Assembly: GCF_002209565.1 (NCBI RefSeq)
Contig: NZ_NJIH01000007.1
Location: forward strand, 124,001 to 188,000
Direction of reading: 5' to 3'
DNA length: 64,000 bases
Source: Candidimonas nitroreducens
GTDB lineage: Bacteria > Pseudomonadota > Gammaproteobacteria > Burkholderiales > Burkholderiaceae_B
Part shown: one piece after another, positions 36,846 to 46,232 of the stretch
Numbering within the stretch: position 1 is the stretch's first letter
How the letters are laid out: every line of letters starts with the position of its first letter
Position numbers and translations under genes: made by a program
The notes under the pieces: model-generated
Told to the model about the DNA's origin: nothing
Seen by the model: the letters and a program-made list of their open reading frames with translations, nothing else
Databases searched by the model: none

Positions 36846-38027
36846 CTACTTTGCTAAATCCATCAGTGCGCGGATATCCGCTTCGGTTCGTATCGGACGG
36901 GCGTTGAATCGCGTCAACAACGGATGGGCCATCGCCAGCGGTACGACAGCCTCCACTTGTTGTGCAGTGATGTGCAAGTCCCCTAAGGTTGTCGGCAGGT
37001 TTAGCTTCTTAAGCAGTTCATATATCGCGTCCGACAGGCGCCTCTCTCTCACCCCGATCACCTCCTGGATGTCGCGATGGCGCGGTACACCTATCTCTTC
37101 GAACCATTTCGCCTGAGCCAACATCAACACAGCAGCGGTTTCACTGTGCCCCACACCCGCGTAGGGAGCGAGGACATGAGTCATGTAATGGCTGAATCCA
37201 TGTAGCGGTGCCATGGTCATCTGCCCCATTCCCGTATACCAGGTGGCCATCTGGCAATTAGCAATGGGTTCCACATCATCCGGCGAGTCAACCATACATG
37301 GCAGGTTTTCGAAATAAAGTCGTATCGCCTCCAAAGAAATCAGATCAACGAACGGATGAGGATGAATTGACACATAAGAATTAATCGCGTGATCCAGACC
37401 ACGGATCGCCGTCGAATATAACAGTCGCGCCGGCGTCAATTTCAGCAATGCTGGATCATAGATGATGGCCTGAGGAGTACCCATGTTCGCACGCAATCTA
37501 GCCTTCTGGCGCGTGGATTCATCCACCGGCGTCCCCCCAGGCGTCCATTCCGCCGCAGCCAGCGTAGTAGGAACAGCGATATGTCTGATCGCAGGCGCCG
37601 ATTTCGCCGGGTTAATTCCTTCCATGCCATCGGAAGACACAATCCATTGAAAACGCAACAATTCCTCTTTGGTATAGGCGTCTTCGGAAATGCAAAGCTG
37701 GATGAATTTCGCAAAATCTATTACCGAGCCACCGCCGACGGAAATAATGACATCGGCACGAAGATCCTGCAGATTACGGGCACACGCCAGAACATTGCCA
37801 ATCGGCGAATGCTCTCCAACTTCGTCCGTCATTCCGACGAACCGTTCTCCGATCGCACGCCGTAGCTTTACCACAGCATCGGTCTTCCGATTCAGAGTCT
37901 TGGAGCTGATGATGAATACACGCTGGTAGCCGTAGCGATCGAGCAGATCTGCAACAACATCGGTCATCGGCCGATTGCGAACGACCCGCTCAACACCTGG
38001 CGGCATCAGAAACTGCATCATTTCCAT
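36846..38027 (-). CDS. Iron-containing alcohol dehydrogenase / maleylacetate reductase family
   Basis: Protein of 393 residues. NAD-binding residues are in SVGGGSVIDFAKF, and the metal site is built from Asp and His in GLDHAIN, a His of LHGFSHYMTH and the His in GVGHSE, as in group III alcohol dehydrogenases. Members reduce maleylacetate or oxidise alcohols and 4-hydroxybutyrate. The start ATG 38027 has GGGGG before it. It is the last gene of the island operon, 58 bases after MmgE/PrpD. Its GC content is below that of the flanking core genes. Confidence 0.9.
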   Translation of the reverse strand: MEMMQFLMPPGVERVVRNRPMTDVVADLLDRYGYQRVFIISSKTLNRKTDAVVKLRRAIGERFVGMTDEVGEHSPIGNVLACARNLQDLRADVIISVGGGSVIDFAKFIQLCISEDAYTKEELLRFQWIVSSDGMEGINPAKSAPAIRHIAVPTTLAAAEWTPGGTPVDESTRQKARLRANMGTPQAIIYDPALLKLTPARLLYSTAIRGLDHAINSYVSIHPHPFVDLISLEAIRLYFENLPCMVDSPDDVEPIANCQMATWYTGMGQMTMAPLHGFSHYMTHVLAPYAGVGHSETAAVLMLAQAKWFEEIGVPRHRDIQEVIGVRERRLSDAIYELLKKLNLPTTLGDLHITAQQVEAVVPLAMAHPLLTRFNARPIRTEADIRALMDLAK

Positions 38028-38085
38028 ATTTCCCCCTGCTCGATGACCCACGGCCCTTGGCACCGCACGTGACAACATGCCGCCA

Positions 38086-39504
38086 TTAGATCGCCGAAAC
38101 CGTTGGAGGCCGCAGAAACCTTTCTCCTCGATCCCCCTTGACGTGAAACTCCAGTTCGCGGGTAAGCATAGAGATTTCCGCAAGAGTATCCAATCGTCCA
38201 ATCAATGATCGCACTCTATCGATACGATCCTGATTCATGACCCAACTGGAGCAATCGAAGAATTTTCGGTGTCGGATCTGCTCAGTAAATGGATTGTTCA
38301 CCGTGCCGACTGGATCCGCACACTCACCTGCGAAAGTGCGGCCGTCTTTTAATCTAATTTCTACCGTGTGCGGCCTAGTCCGGGGCGGATCGCCATCATC
38401 AAATGGCTTGCCGAAGCTGATCATTTGCGTCAAACTCAACAAAGCTCGAATCTGTGGTCGATCGACAGAGCCAGGTACGAAGTCCTTGAGCGTCACGCCT
38501 TTGGTGTATAGAGCTACTGCAACCGCGTACTGTAGCGAAAAACGGCCTTGCAGCTCATCCCGCGGCGCGTCGTACATCAGATTCTGAGTATTGACGTCAG
38601 AGACGCGTGCCACCACAGCAGCAACCTCATCGGCTTCAAATTGCTCTTTCTTCTGAAGATCTAGAACTATGTCTAGCACTCGGCTATTGGATCCGCAACA
38701 CGGGTAGCGCTTGAAAAGTAGCCCAGGCGATTCTATGCCGGTCTGATCCGAAGTGAGAAAATGCGCGGCAGCCTTCCAATCAGCCGGATGGTCAGGATGG
38801 CAAAACAGCTCCGAAAAGCCTAGCTTGCCTTCCATTACTCCCGCACTGCCGTATAAGCCGGCCCGGGCCAACTCTATTGACTGGACGGCACTCTGCGCAG
38901 CCAAACCCGCATGTAGAGGTTTCATCGGGGTGCCAAACTGCACCTTGGTTCCACCCGCCATACTTACAGCGATTGCCATAGCTTGCGCAATCTCATCCTC
39001 GCTACAATCGAGCATGCGCGCGCCGGCAGCAGCAGCCCCGATACAGCCTAATGTCGAGGTGGTGTGCCAACCGCGTAGGTAATGGCCTGGCATGATCGCT
39101 TTTGCTATCACCGAACACAAATGGATACCTACAACGAAAGCATCAACCATGTCTTTGCCAGCACACTTATGAGCATCGCCAAGTGCGAGCAATGTTGAAG
39201 CAAGAACGGCCCCAGCGTGATTGGATGCACCGATAAGCACATCATCGAAATCTAACGCATGCGCTGCCGTACCATTGGCAAGTGCGGCCAGATGAGGACT
39301 GGTACGTCCACCTCCGAGTATCAACGCAGCCCCAACAGAACCGGAAGAAGCGCTAGCCCGCACTTGAGCAGCAGCCAAGTCGCCAGCCCCAGCAATCATG
39401 CATGCGACCGCATCCTCTATCGCCGCCTTAGCGAGACTAGAAGCGGCAGAATTATCATTGTGGTAGGCGGCTGACCACCCTGCCATTTCACGAAGAATTG
39501 TCAT
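38086..39504 (-). CDS. MmgE/PrpD family protein
   Basis: Protein of 472 residues of the 2-methylcitrate dehydratase/cis-aconitate decarboxylase/iminodisuccinate epimerase superfamily. Conserved features are NGTAAHALDFDDV near residue 77-89 and PMKPLHAGLAAQSAVQSIELARAG around 195-215, with the Lys and His expected at the active site. It lies 4 bases after a Bug receptor gene. With the CoA-transferase and hydratase of the same island it suggests processing of a di- or tricarboxylic acid, but the exact reaction cannot be read. Confidence 0.9.
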   Translation of the reverse strand: MTILREMAGWSAAYHNDNSAASSLAKAAIEDAVACMIAGAGDLAAAQVRASASSGSVGAALILGGGRTSPHLAALANGTAAHALDFDDVLIGASNHAGAVLASTLLALGDAHKCAGKDMVDAFVVGIHLCSVIAKAIMPGHYLRGWHTTSTLGCIGAAAAGARMLDCSEDEIAQAMAIAVSMAGGTKVQFGTPMKPLHAGLAAQSAVQSIELARAGLYGSAGVMEGKLGFSELFCHPDHPADWKAAAHFLTSDQTGIESPGLLFKRYPCCGSNSRVLDIVLDLQKKEQFEADEVAAVVARVSDVNTQNLMYDAPRDELQGRFSLQYAVAVALYTKGVTLKDFVPGSVDRPQIRALLSLTQMISFGKPFDDGDPPRTRPHTVEIRLKDGRTFAGECADPVGTVNNPFTEQIRHRKFFDCSSWVMNQDRIDRVRSLIGRLDTLAEISMLTRELEFHVKGDRGERFLRPPTVSAI

Positions 39505-39508
39505 AGAT

Positions 39509-40501
39509 TTATTGCGGTTTGAGGTGGTACTTAGCAGCTATACCGCCGTAGTGTTTGTCGTCGTCGCGGATCCGCTGAGCAAATTCCTGCGGGGAGCTCG
39601 GAATGAGGCTCAAACCCAAATTCTCCATCGACTTGACAGTCTCGGGCGATTTGAGGAATTTGATCATCGCAGCATTAACTTTGTGAATAATAGGCTCCGG
39701 CGTTCCAACTGGTGCGAGTACACCGTACCAGCCAAACGTCGGAAAATTCTTGTACGTCTCAGTAATTGACGGAACATTTGGCAACACGGCAATCCGCTGA
39801 GCGGAAGTTACGGCTAGAGCACGCACCTTGCCTGTTTGCAAGCTGTTCAGTGCGGACAAACTAGTGTCGATTTCGAAAGAAACTCGGCCAGCCACCAAGT
39901 CTAGAGCAGCCGCGCCACCACCTTTATAGGGGACATGCAGGGCTTTTATGCCTGAGAGCTCCTCAAAAACCAGTCCATACAGGAATTGGCTGGATCCGAT
40001 TCCCGTCGAAGAGAACGACAAGTTGCTTCCCGGCTTGCGACCCAAGGCAATGAATTCCTGCAGCGTGTGTGCGGGGATCGAGTTGTTGACGAGCAGTACG
40101 CTCGGCGCCAGAGCCGCCGTAGAGATAGGCGCAAACGAGGTCTCGGCGTTGTAGCTTAACCCCTTGTAAAAATACTTTGCATTCACCACACTGGCGCCCG
40201 TACCCATAAGCAGGGTATACCCATCATTCTTTGAATGCGCGACATAGCTAACACCGATAGTCCCGCCAGCGCCTGGTCGATTCTCCGGTATGACTGAAAC
40301 ACCCAATTCTTTCGACAGCCCCTGTGCAATGATTCTGCCAATCGTATCCGTACTACCGCCCGCACTGAACGGCAGGATGAGCCGAATGGGGCGATCGGGA
40401 AACGTCTCGGCGATTGCCGTCTGCATTGTCATGACACCAAGCATGAGCGCGGCAGCGCCCGCTAAAGCGGGCCAGCCTTTATCTATGTTGTAAATGTCCA
40501 C
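39509..40501 (-). CDS. Bug-family tripartite tricarboxylate transporter receptor (island copy 1)
   Basis: Binding protein of 330 residues. The signal peptide ends near MQTAIAE, followed by TFPDRPIRLILPFSAGGSTD and the VPYKGGG segment. The start is GTG 40501, nine bases after a GAGG. It is linked to MmgE/PrpD by a 4-base gap. A promoter for this two- or three-gene unit may lie in the 366-base gap upstream. Confidence 0.9.
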   Translation of the reverse strand: MDIYNIDKGWPALAGAAALMLGVMTMQTAIAETFPDRPIRLILPFSAGGSTDTIGRIIAQGLSKELGVSVIPENRPGAGGTIGVSYVAHSKNDGYTLLMGTGASVVNAKYFYKGLSYNAETSFAPISTAALAPSVLLVNNSIPAHTLQEFIALGRKPGSNLSFSSTGIGSSQFLYGLVFEELSGIKALHVPYKGGGAAALDLVAGRVSFEIDTSLSALNSLQTGKVRALAVTSAQRIAVLPNVPSITETYKNFPTFGWYGVLAPVGTPEPIIHKVNAAMIKFLKSPETVKSMENLGLSLIPSSPQEFAQRIRDDDKHYGGIAAKYHLKPQ

Positions 40502-40867
40502 TTATCTCGTCCTCCACTTTTCTGTGTATGCAGACTCATTCTAGAGAGACGATGGATTCAAGGCCATCGAGTTCTGGCAAAGAACTCATTTGTAAATCGT
40601 AAACGGCTCGAGGCTAACGCTTTCCATGTGGCAGGAGCTGAGCGGCAAAGACTGAATTTCGTAATGAGGCTGAGGGCCTGCCCATCCTACAAGAGAAGCC
40701 CCCGGCCGCTCCCTTGATTTTTATTATTACCTCGCAACTTACGAAACGATTTCCAGGGGCTAGGATGATTAAAAGGCACGAAGCACGCGAATGCCAGCCA
40801 GTGCTTCACAGTCGACGTATTCAAGAAAAATCGCACACCCTTCGCGCCTACAAAGGTCATAATCTTG
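40502..40867. other. Intergenic gap inside the island operon
   Basis: A 366-base gap between the two Bug receptor genes. On the minus strand one frame stays open from about 40720 to the TGA at 40586-40588, ending in SLEPFTIYK, with no upstream start; it may be the tail of a deleted gene, but I recognise no family. The plus-strand frame at 40714-40962 runs over the end of the next gene and is not believed. Confidence 0.35.
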
Positions 40868-41836
40868 TCAAGACGGGTGTATCCCGAGTTCCTGTAGTAT
40901 CTTCCGATCCTTCTCGTAGGTGCGCTTCACGATTTTTTCGGAGTCCCCCACCGACGTTGTGACCGGGACGATGTACATCGAAGCAAATTTGTCCTTGACC
41001 TCACGAGCCTGCAGAATTCGAGCAACCTCGGCCTGGAACTTATTCACAATCGCATCAGGCGTTTTTTCCGGCGCGAAGAACGCGAGCCAGGCAGCGGATT
41101 GATAGTTGGGTGGGCTGGGTTCCGACGGGAACGCGCCGAGCCCACTAAGAACGGCACCACTTGGGGGCGAGGTCAGCGCACGAATTCGACCCGACTTCAA
41201 CTGAGGGATAACTAACGCGGCGGGGGAAAATGTCAACTGCACCTGATTGCTGACCACTGCGGTAAACGCAGGGCTGACTCCGAGATAGGGAATGTGTGTA
41301 AGTTTGATTCCAGACTCACGGGAAAAATACTCCGCGTGAATCTGCGAGGAACTGCCTACGCCAGAAGATGAGTAGTTGAGCTTGCCGGGCCTGCTTTTAG
41401 CATACGCAATCAGTTCGTCAACCGTTTTTACCGGGAGGCTCGGATTGACGATAAGCATGTTAGGCACCCATCCGAACAACATAATTGTTCGCAGGTCACG
41501 CAGGGGGTCATAAGGCAAGTTTTTGATGAGTTGCGGCCCAATGGTGTGGCTACTCGGTGTTCCAAGCAAGATTGTGTAGCCATCCGGGGCAGATTTCGCC
41601 ACATAGTTTTCGGCAATCGCACCGGTAGCGCCAGGCCGGTTCTCGACCACTACCGGCTGACCCCAGTCTTCAGTTATCTTCTGAGCAATAAGTCGAGCTG
41701 GTAGATCGGCGCCCCCGCCCGGAGAGAACGGAACGATTATCTTGATCGGTTGTTTCGGATATTGAACAGCCTGCGCCGTAGCAGTTAGGCCACAGGCAGC
41801 GATAACCAGGCATGCAATCGAGACTGCGTGTTTCAT
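40868..41836 (-). CDS. Bug-family tripartite tricarboxylate transporter receptor (island copy 2)
   Basis: Binding protein of 322 residues. The signal peptide ends at LTATAQA and is followed by VQYPKQPIKIIVPFSPGGGAD. AAAAGGAG precedes ATG 41836, which lies inside the stop of the Old Yellow Enzyme gene (ATGA overlap). Two receptors in one operon is unusual and suggests two substrates or two isomers taken up. Confidence 0.9.
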   Translation of the reverse strand: MKHAVSIACLVIAACGLTATAQAVQYPKQPIKIIVPFSPGGGADLPARLIAQKITEDWGQPVVVENRPGATGAIAENYVAKSAPDGYTILLGTPSSHTIGPQLIKNLPYDPLRDLRTIMLFGWVPNMLIVNPSLPVKTVDELIAYAKSRPGKLNYSSSGVGSSSQIHAEYFSRESGIKLTHIPYLGVSPAFTAVVSNQVQLTFSPAALVIPQLKSGRIRALTSPPSGAVLSGLGAFPSEPSPPNYQSAAWLAFFAPEKTPDAIVNKFQAEVARILQAREVKDKFASMYIVPVTTSVGDSEKIVKRTYEKDRKILQELGIHPS

Positions 41837-43005
41837 TGTTGTCTCCTTTTTGACGACACTTGATTCCAGGGCATTTGAGCTTCGGCTTCACGCCGCCGCA
41901 GCCGAAATCCGTAGCTTTCCGGCAATACCGAAAATGGATCTGATAATCCCAGCGACTTGGCGGCGTGGCTGGCCCAATGCGGGTTCCACATCAATTCGCG
42001 CGCCAGTGCGATGAGATCAGCACTTTGCGCTCGCAGGATATCCTCCGCCTGAAGGGCGTCGGTGATAAGCCCTACAGCCATTGTCGCAACACTACAGCGA
42101 TGCTTCACTTCACGTGCATAATCGACATGGTAGCCCGGTACGCGTGGCACGATTGGCATATCTGTGGATCCGCTTACTCCTCCGGAGGAGCAGTCGATGA
42201 CATCGACTCCTCGAATTTTCAATTCGTGGGCCAGGGCAACGGTATCTTCAATATTCCAGACCCCCCCTTTCCCGTCGACTGCCGACACCCGGAAAAATAG
42301 TGGCAATTCGAGCGGCCATGCCTCACGAACAACTTCAGTAACTTCGAGTGCAAAACGCATCCGCCCATACAGATCTCCTCCATAGGCGTCTGTTCTATGA
42401 TTCGTGATTGGCGAAAGGAACTCATGGATCAGGTAACCATGCGCACCATGAATCTCGAGAACCTGAAATCCGGCATCCACAGAACGCAATGTCGCCTCAC
42501 GCCATCGCTTCAGGTTGGCCGCGATATTGTCGCGATCCATCTCTCTGATCTTTGGCCACGGCTTGGCTCCACGCGGCACACTCGGCCCAATTACTGTCCA
42601 CGGCGGGCATTCGGATGTCGTATTCTCCGGCGTGAGCGCTTCCCAATTCCGCAATGCACCGTGGCACGAGCCGCGAAATCCAGAATGCCCAAGCTGGATC
42701 CCTGGTGTTGCTCCATGTTCTTTCAAGAAATCATTAATCCGACGATATGCCCTGACATGCCGATCCGCCCATAAACCGGCGCAATCGTATGTCTTGCGAC
42801 CAGCAGGTTCAATGGCCGTTTCTTCTCCGAATACTAGCCCCGCCCCCCCAATGGCAAACTTGCCCAAATGCACCAGATGCCAATCGGTTGGCGCTCCGTC
42901 GACGGACATGTACTGGCACATCGGCGATACAACAACTCTGTTCCTCAGCTCGACCGACCGCAGCTTCAACGGGCTGAACAAACGGGGAGATTTTTCCTCC
43001 GACAT
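41833..43005 (-). CDS. Old Yellow Enzyme-family NADH:flavin oxidoreductase (YqjM-like)
   Basis: FMN enzyme of 390 residues. It has VVVSPMCQYMS with the Cys and Tyr of the thermophilic-like OYE class, IQLGHSGFRGS, the active-site IHGAHGYLIHEFLSP, then NHRTDAYGGDLYGRMRF. It reduces an activated alkene or a 2-enoyl ester; in the island context, perhaps an unsaturated acyl-CoA or enoate. I place the start at ATG 43005 with GGAGACATCA ahead; a GTG at 43047 is the alternative. Confidence 0.9.
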   Translation of the reverse strand: MSEEKSPRLFSPLKLRSVELRNRVVVSPMCQYMSVDGAPTDWHLVHLGKFAIGGAGLVFGEETAIEPAGRKTYDCAGLWADRHVRAYRRINDFLKEHGATPGIQLGHSGFRGSCHGALRNWEALTPENTTSECPPWTVIGPSVPRGAKPWPKIREMDRDNIAANLKRWREATLRSVDAGFQVLEIHGAHGYLIHEFLSPITNHRTDAYGGDLYGRMRFALEVTEVVREAWPLELPLFFRVSAVDGKGGVWNIEDTVALAHELKIRGVDVIDCSSGGVSGSTDMPIVPRVPGYHVDYAREVKHRCSVATMAVGLITDALQAEDILRAQSADLIALARELMWNPHWASHAAKSLGLSDPFSVLPESYGFRLRRREAEAQMPWNQVSSKRRQQ

Positions 43006-43030
43006 TGATGTCTCCAGACGTTCCACCTTT

Positions 43031-43861
43031 TCAATTGGCCCAAGCACTCATGCATGTCCTTCCGTCAGCAAAACGGGAGGACAGCCGCAGACCGCCGCCG
43101 TCCAAATCCGCATGCATTATCAAACTGTCACCGAGCGTAGCAGGCGCATGGCCCCGATAATCAAATTGGCACAACGGCCTGCCCGTCAGCGCTTCGGCGA
43201 ATCCGGCCAGCAAAGTAGCATTCAATGGGCCATGGATGACCTGGCTCGAATATCCTTCTTCGTTGCGACAATAATCGCCGTCGTAGTGAATGCGATGGCC
43301 ATTAAACGTCAATGCCGAGTATCGAAAAAGCATTACAGAATCAAACTGCACCGATCGTTGATAGTTTCCCTCTCGAAGGGGCTTCGCAGTTGATGCGAAC
43401 TGACGGATCGGCCCTGCATTCCGGTAGACAATATCGTGCTCCTCCCGAATGTAAAGCTCGTTGCACACCGAAACGCGGTGTTCCACGGTTACAAAAATCA
43501 AATCGCCAGCTCGACCTGTCTTGTGACATACGTCGAGAATTCTAGATTCTTTGCGCGCCGTAGAGCCGAACGGTAAGGGGCGTAGGAAATTTACACGACC
43601 ACCCGCCCACATGCGGTTCCGAAGAGGAACGGGAGGGAGAAAGCCACCTCGGGAAGCATGGCCATCCGGCCCCAGTTCCGCTGCGGGCGCGCCTTCGAGA
43701 AAATAAAGCCAATGCCAAAGCGGCGGTAATACACCGGCACACGTGATTTTTTCTGTATCAACGTTGACAGTCGCGGCCATTAGTAACGCTTGCCGCAACC
43801 CAATGACGTCTTCGTCAGCGACCTGCCTGCCAATCCAACGTTGAAGATGCGCTATGTCCAT
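43031..43861 (-). CDS. FAS1/HTD2-like acyl-CoA hydratase (mesaconyl-C4-CoA hydratase family)
   Basis: Double hot-dog protein of about 276 residues. The N-terminal half is the FAS1-like dehydratase domain (LPPLWHWLYFLEGAP); the C-terminal half holds RYSALTFNGHRIHYD and YSSQVIHGPLNATLL, the hydratase-2 motif with catalytic His. Family members hydrate mesaconyl-C4-CoA or itaconyl-CoA-like thioesters. ATG 43861 is used; GTG three codons earlier is possible. It sits between the CoA-transferase and the OYE gene. Confidence 0.85.
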   Translation of the reverse strand: MDIAHLQRWIGRQVADEDVIGLRQALLMAATVNVDTEKITCAGVLPPLWHWLYFLEGAPAAELGPDGHASRGGFLPPVPLRNRMWAGGRVNFLRPLPFGSTARKESRILDVCHKTGRAGDLIFVTVEHRVSVCNELYIREEHDIVYRNAGPIRQFASTAKPLREGNYQRSVQFDSVMLFRYSALTFNGHRIHYDGDYCRNEEGYSSQVIHGPLNATLLAGFAEALTGRPLCQFDYRGHAPATLGDSLIMHADLDGGGLRLSSRFADGRTCMSAWAN

Positions 43862-43891
43862 TTTAGCCACGGTCGATGGGGCCCTAAAAGG

Positions 43892-45040
43892 CTACAGAAA
43901 CTCTTCGCGTATCGCGGCGCTATGCTGGCCTAGATCAGGCACAGCATCGAATTCGAACTGATCCCATTCCGCGCGTACTGGCGGGGCGATGAGTTCGATT
44001 GAACGTAATCCCGCTTGCATCGGCCACGTTCTGAGCGCTGGATGCTCTGCGAACTCCGCCACCGTACGAACCCGCCCATAAGCTGTTCCCGCCTGTTCAA
44101 GAAGGGCGAGAACATGCTCGGTAGCCAAGAGCAGAAAGCGGCTTGCAATCATTAGATCTAGCGCCTCGCGGTTCTTGACACGGGCGTTGTTTGAACTAAA
44201 ACGGGCATCTGAAGCCACCCCGACATCACCTAGGAATGTACCGCAGAAGGAGCGCCACTCTCGCTCATTCTGTATGCTTATCACGAGATCATGCCCGTCT
44301 CTCGTCTTGAAAGCTCCGTATGGAGCAATGGACGGATGTTTAAGACCTTGGCGTGTCGGGGCACTTGAACTGTAGACATGATGCAAATATGGAATAGTCA
44401 TCCAATCAGCCGCCGCGTCGAACAGGGACACTGAAATCCCTGTCCCTTTACCCGTGCTTGAACGCAGGGCCAGCGCTGACAACACACCGATTATTGCGTT
44501 CATGCCAGCCCCAATGTCGCAGATGGAAACACCGATGCGGCCACAGGCTTCAGGAGCCCCACTGATTCCCGCTAGGCCGCTTTCGCATTGAACCAGCAGA
44601 TCGTATGCCTTAAGTCTGCTTACCTCACCGTCAGAGCCATACCCGCTAATGTCACACGTAATCAGCCTCGGGTATTTTTCTCTTAATGATTTACTGCCGA
44701 ATCCCGCACGTGTCAGAGCGTCCGGTGCCAAATTTTGTATGAAAATATCAGCCTTTCCGAGGATACGTCGCAACAACTCAGCATCTTCGTCTTTCTTGAA
44801 ATCCAGAACTAGAGATTCCTTTCCTCGATTAGTCCACAAAAAATAGGAAGACATCCCGTGGACGGCGCCATCGTATCCCCGCGCAAAATCACCTTCTGCG
44901 CGCTCCACTTTGATGACACGGGCCCCCATCTCGGCTAACCTCCCGCTGCACAAAGGCGCTGCCAGAGCTTGTTCAATGGAGACGACCAACAGGCCAGCCA
45001 AGGGTTTTGGTGTAGGTGTCGATTGAATATCGTGATGCAT
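43892..45040 (-). CDS. Family III (CaiB/BaiF) CoA-transferase
   Basis: Protein of 382 residues. The opening LAGLLVVSIEQALAAPLCSGRLAEMGARVIKVE and the catalytic Asp in LKAYDLLVQCESGL match the family, as does the GKGTGISVSLFDA segment. It moves CoA from a donor thioester to a carboxylic acid. First gene of the island operon, so it probably makes the CoA ester of the substrate. It is divergent from the LysR gene, with a strong dyad between them. Confidence 0.92.
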   Translation of the reverse strand: MHHDIQSTPTPKPLAGLLVVSIEQALAAPLCSGRLAEMGARVIKVERAEGDFARGYDGAVHGMSSYFLWTNRGKESLVLDFKKDEDAELLRRILGKADIFIQNLAPDALTRAGFGSKSLREKYPRLITCDISGYGSDGEVSRLKAYDLLVQCESGLAGISGAPEACGRIGVSICDIGAGMNAIIGVLSALALRSSTGKGTGISVSLFDAAADWMTIPYLHHVYSSSAPTRQGLKHPSIAPYGAFKTRDGHDLVISIQNEREWRSFCGTFLGDVGVASDARFSSNNARVKNREALDLMIASRFLLLATEHVLALLEQAGTAYGRVRTVAEFAEHPALRTWPMQAGLRSIELIAPPVRAEWDQFEFDAVPDLGQHSAAIREEFL

Positions 45041-45148
45041 TGCACCCGCCAGAGAAGCTAATTACACGCTCGATCGTGAGGCCGCAAAAAATAAGCATTT
45101 CATTGTATGTTGCCCAGCGAAGATCGAATATTGGCCATTCGCAACGCC

Positions 45149-45171
45149 GGCTTTTGCTTTTGGCAAAAGCC
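45149..45171. promoter_or_regulatory. Inverted repeat between island CoA-transferase and lysR (operator candidate)
   Basis: GGCTTTTGC (45149-45157) and GCAAAAGCC (45163-45171) are perfect 9-bp arms with a 5-base centre. It lies between divergent genes about 110 bases before the CoA-transferase start and is a plausible LysR-type recognition dyad. A small hairpin in the leader is the alternative. Confidence 0.5.
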
Positions 45172-45293
45172 TTAAACTCTGTGGAGACAGCAGCGCCATG
45201 CCGACTGGATACTCTACAACGGGCTAGTACAATCTACGATAATCTAATGTTAGAACAGCGTTGCATGCTCTACAGCATGTGATGCGAGGCAGC

Positions 45294-46232
45294 ATGAATA
45301 GAGAACTCCCGCATTTAAATATCCGACGGTATGACTTCACGGACTTGGCGGTGTTTTTATCTGTCGTAGAGTCTGGAACGGTAACGCTTGGTGCCCGCCG
45401 CTGCCATCTGTCCCCGACGGCGGTGAGCTTGCGTATAAAACGATTGGAAGAAGATGTAGGCGCCGCACTACTGACGCGGGATCATCGCGGCGTTTATCCG
45501 ACTGCAGCAGGGTCGGTACTAGTCGAGCATGCTCGTTTATGCGTTGCACAAATCGAGCAGATGCACACAGACATGCTTCCGTTTTCGCAAGGTCTTACTG
45601 GCCACGTCATACTCTTTGCCAACACAAACGCAATTAACTCATACCTCCCTGACGACCTGGCCATATTTTTTGAACGCTTCCCGAACGTCCGGATTGCTTT
45701 GGAGGAGAGAACCAGTCACGAAATCGTCAGCGCCGTCGCGCAAGGCCGTGCTGACGTGGGGGTTGTCGCCATGCACACAATGCATCCGGATCTGGAATTT
45801 TTACCTTACCGTGAAGATGAACTTGTCGTCCTGGTGCCGTCTCAGCACGATCTGAGCAGGCGTGAGCGTATTGAATTCGCCGAATGCATTGGCTGCCCCT
45901 TTATCAGCCTGCAATCGGGTGCAGCCTTACATACCTTTCTTACTGAACACTCCCAGCGGCTCGGAAGGTCTCTCGACATACGAATCCAAGTCACCAGCTA
46001 CGGTGCAATTACGCGTTTGGTTTCATCTGGCGCGGGAATCGGGATCATCGCCAAGTCGGCACTGATTGGGACGGAACGAGGCGTCGCGGTTCTGCAACTC
46101 GATGAGCTGTGGGCCAAGCGCGATCTTCGTGTATGCGTCAAACGAGAACCAAGCCACAACAACATCTATCGAGATCGCTTGGTATCAACGTTACGCCGCT
46201 CCGAGACCCGAGACTCAACTCCGATGAGATGA
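45294..46232 (+). CDS. LysR-family transcriptional regulator of the island
   Basis: Regulator of about 312 residues. The helix-turn-helix reads DLAVFLSVVESGTVTLGARR with LSPTAVSLRIKRLEED, followed by the LysR effector domain. The start used is ATG 45294, with GAGG in front; further in-frame starts exist at 45282 (ATG) and 45261 (TTG). Opposite orientation to the catabolic genes and low GC like them suggest that it moved with the island and activates it. Confidence 0.9.
   Translation: MNRELPHLNIRRYDFTDLAVFLSVVESGTVTLGARRCHLSPTAVSLRIKRLEEDVGAALLTRDHRGVYPTAAGSVLVEHARLCVAQIEQMHTDMLPFSQGLTGHVILFANTNAINSYLPDDLAIFFERFPNVRIALEERTSHEIVSAVAQGRADVGVVAMHTMHPDLEFLPYREDELVVLVPSQHDLSRRERIEFAECIGCPFISLQSGAALHTFLTEHSQRLGRSLDIRIQVTSYGAITRLVSSGAGIGIIAKSALIGTERGVAVLQLDELWAKRDLRVCVKREPSHNNIYRDRLVSTLRRSETRDSTPMR

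Noticed and set aside
36603-36857. 84-codon plus-strand frame with AAGGACAGG before its ATG
   Set aside because: It is out of frame with the acyl-CoA dehydrogenase relic that covers the same bases and runs into the iron-ADH gene; the protein has no family resemblance.
40714-40962. 82-codon plus-strand frame
   Set aside because: It overlaps the end of a certain Bug receptor gene on the other strand and has no recognisable content.
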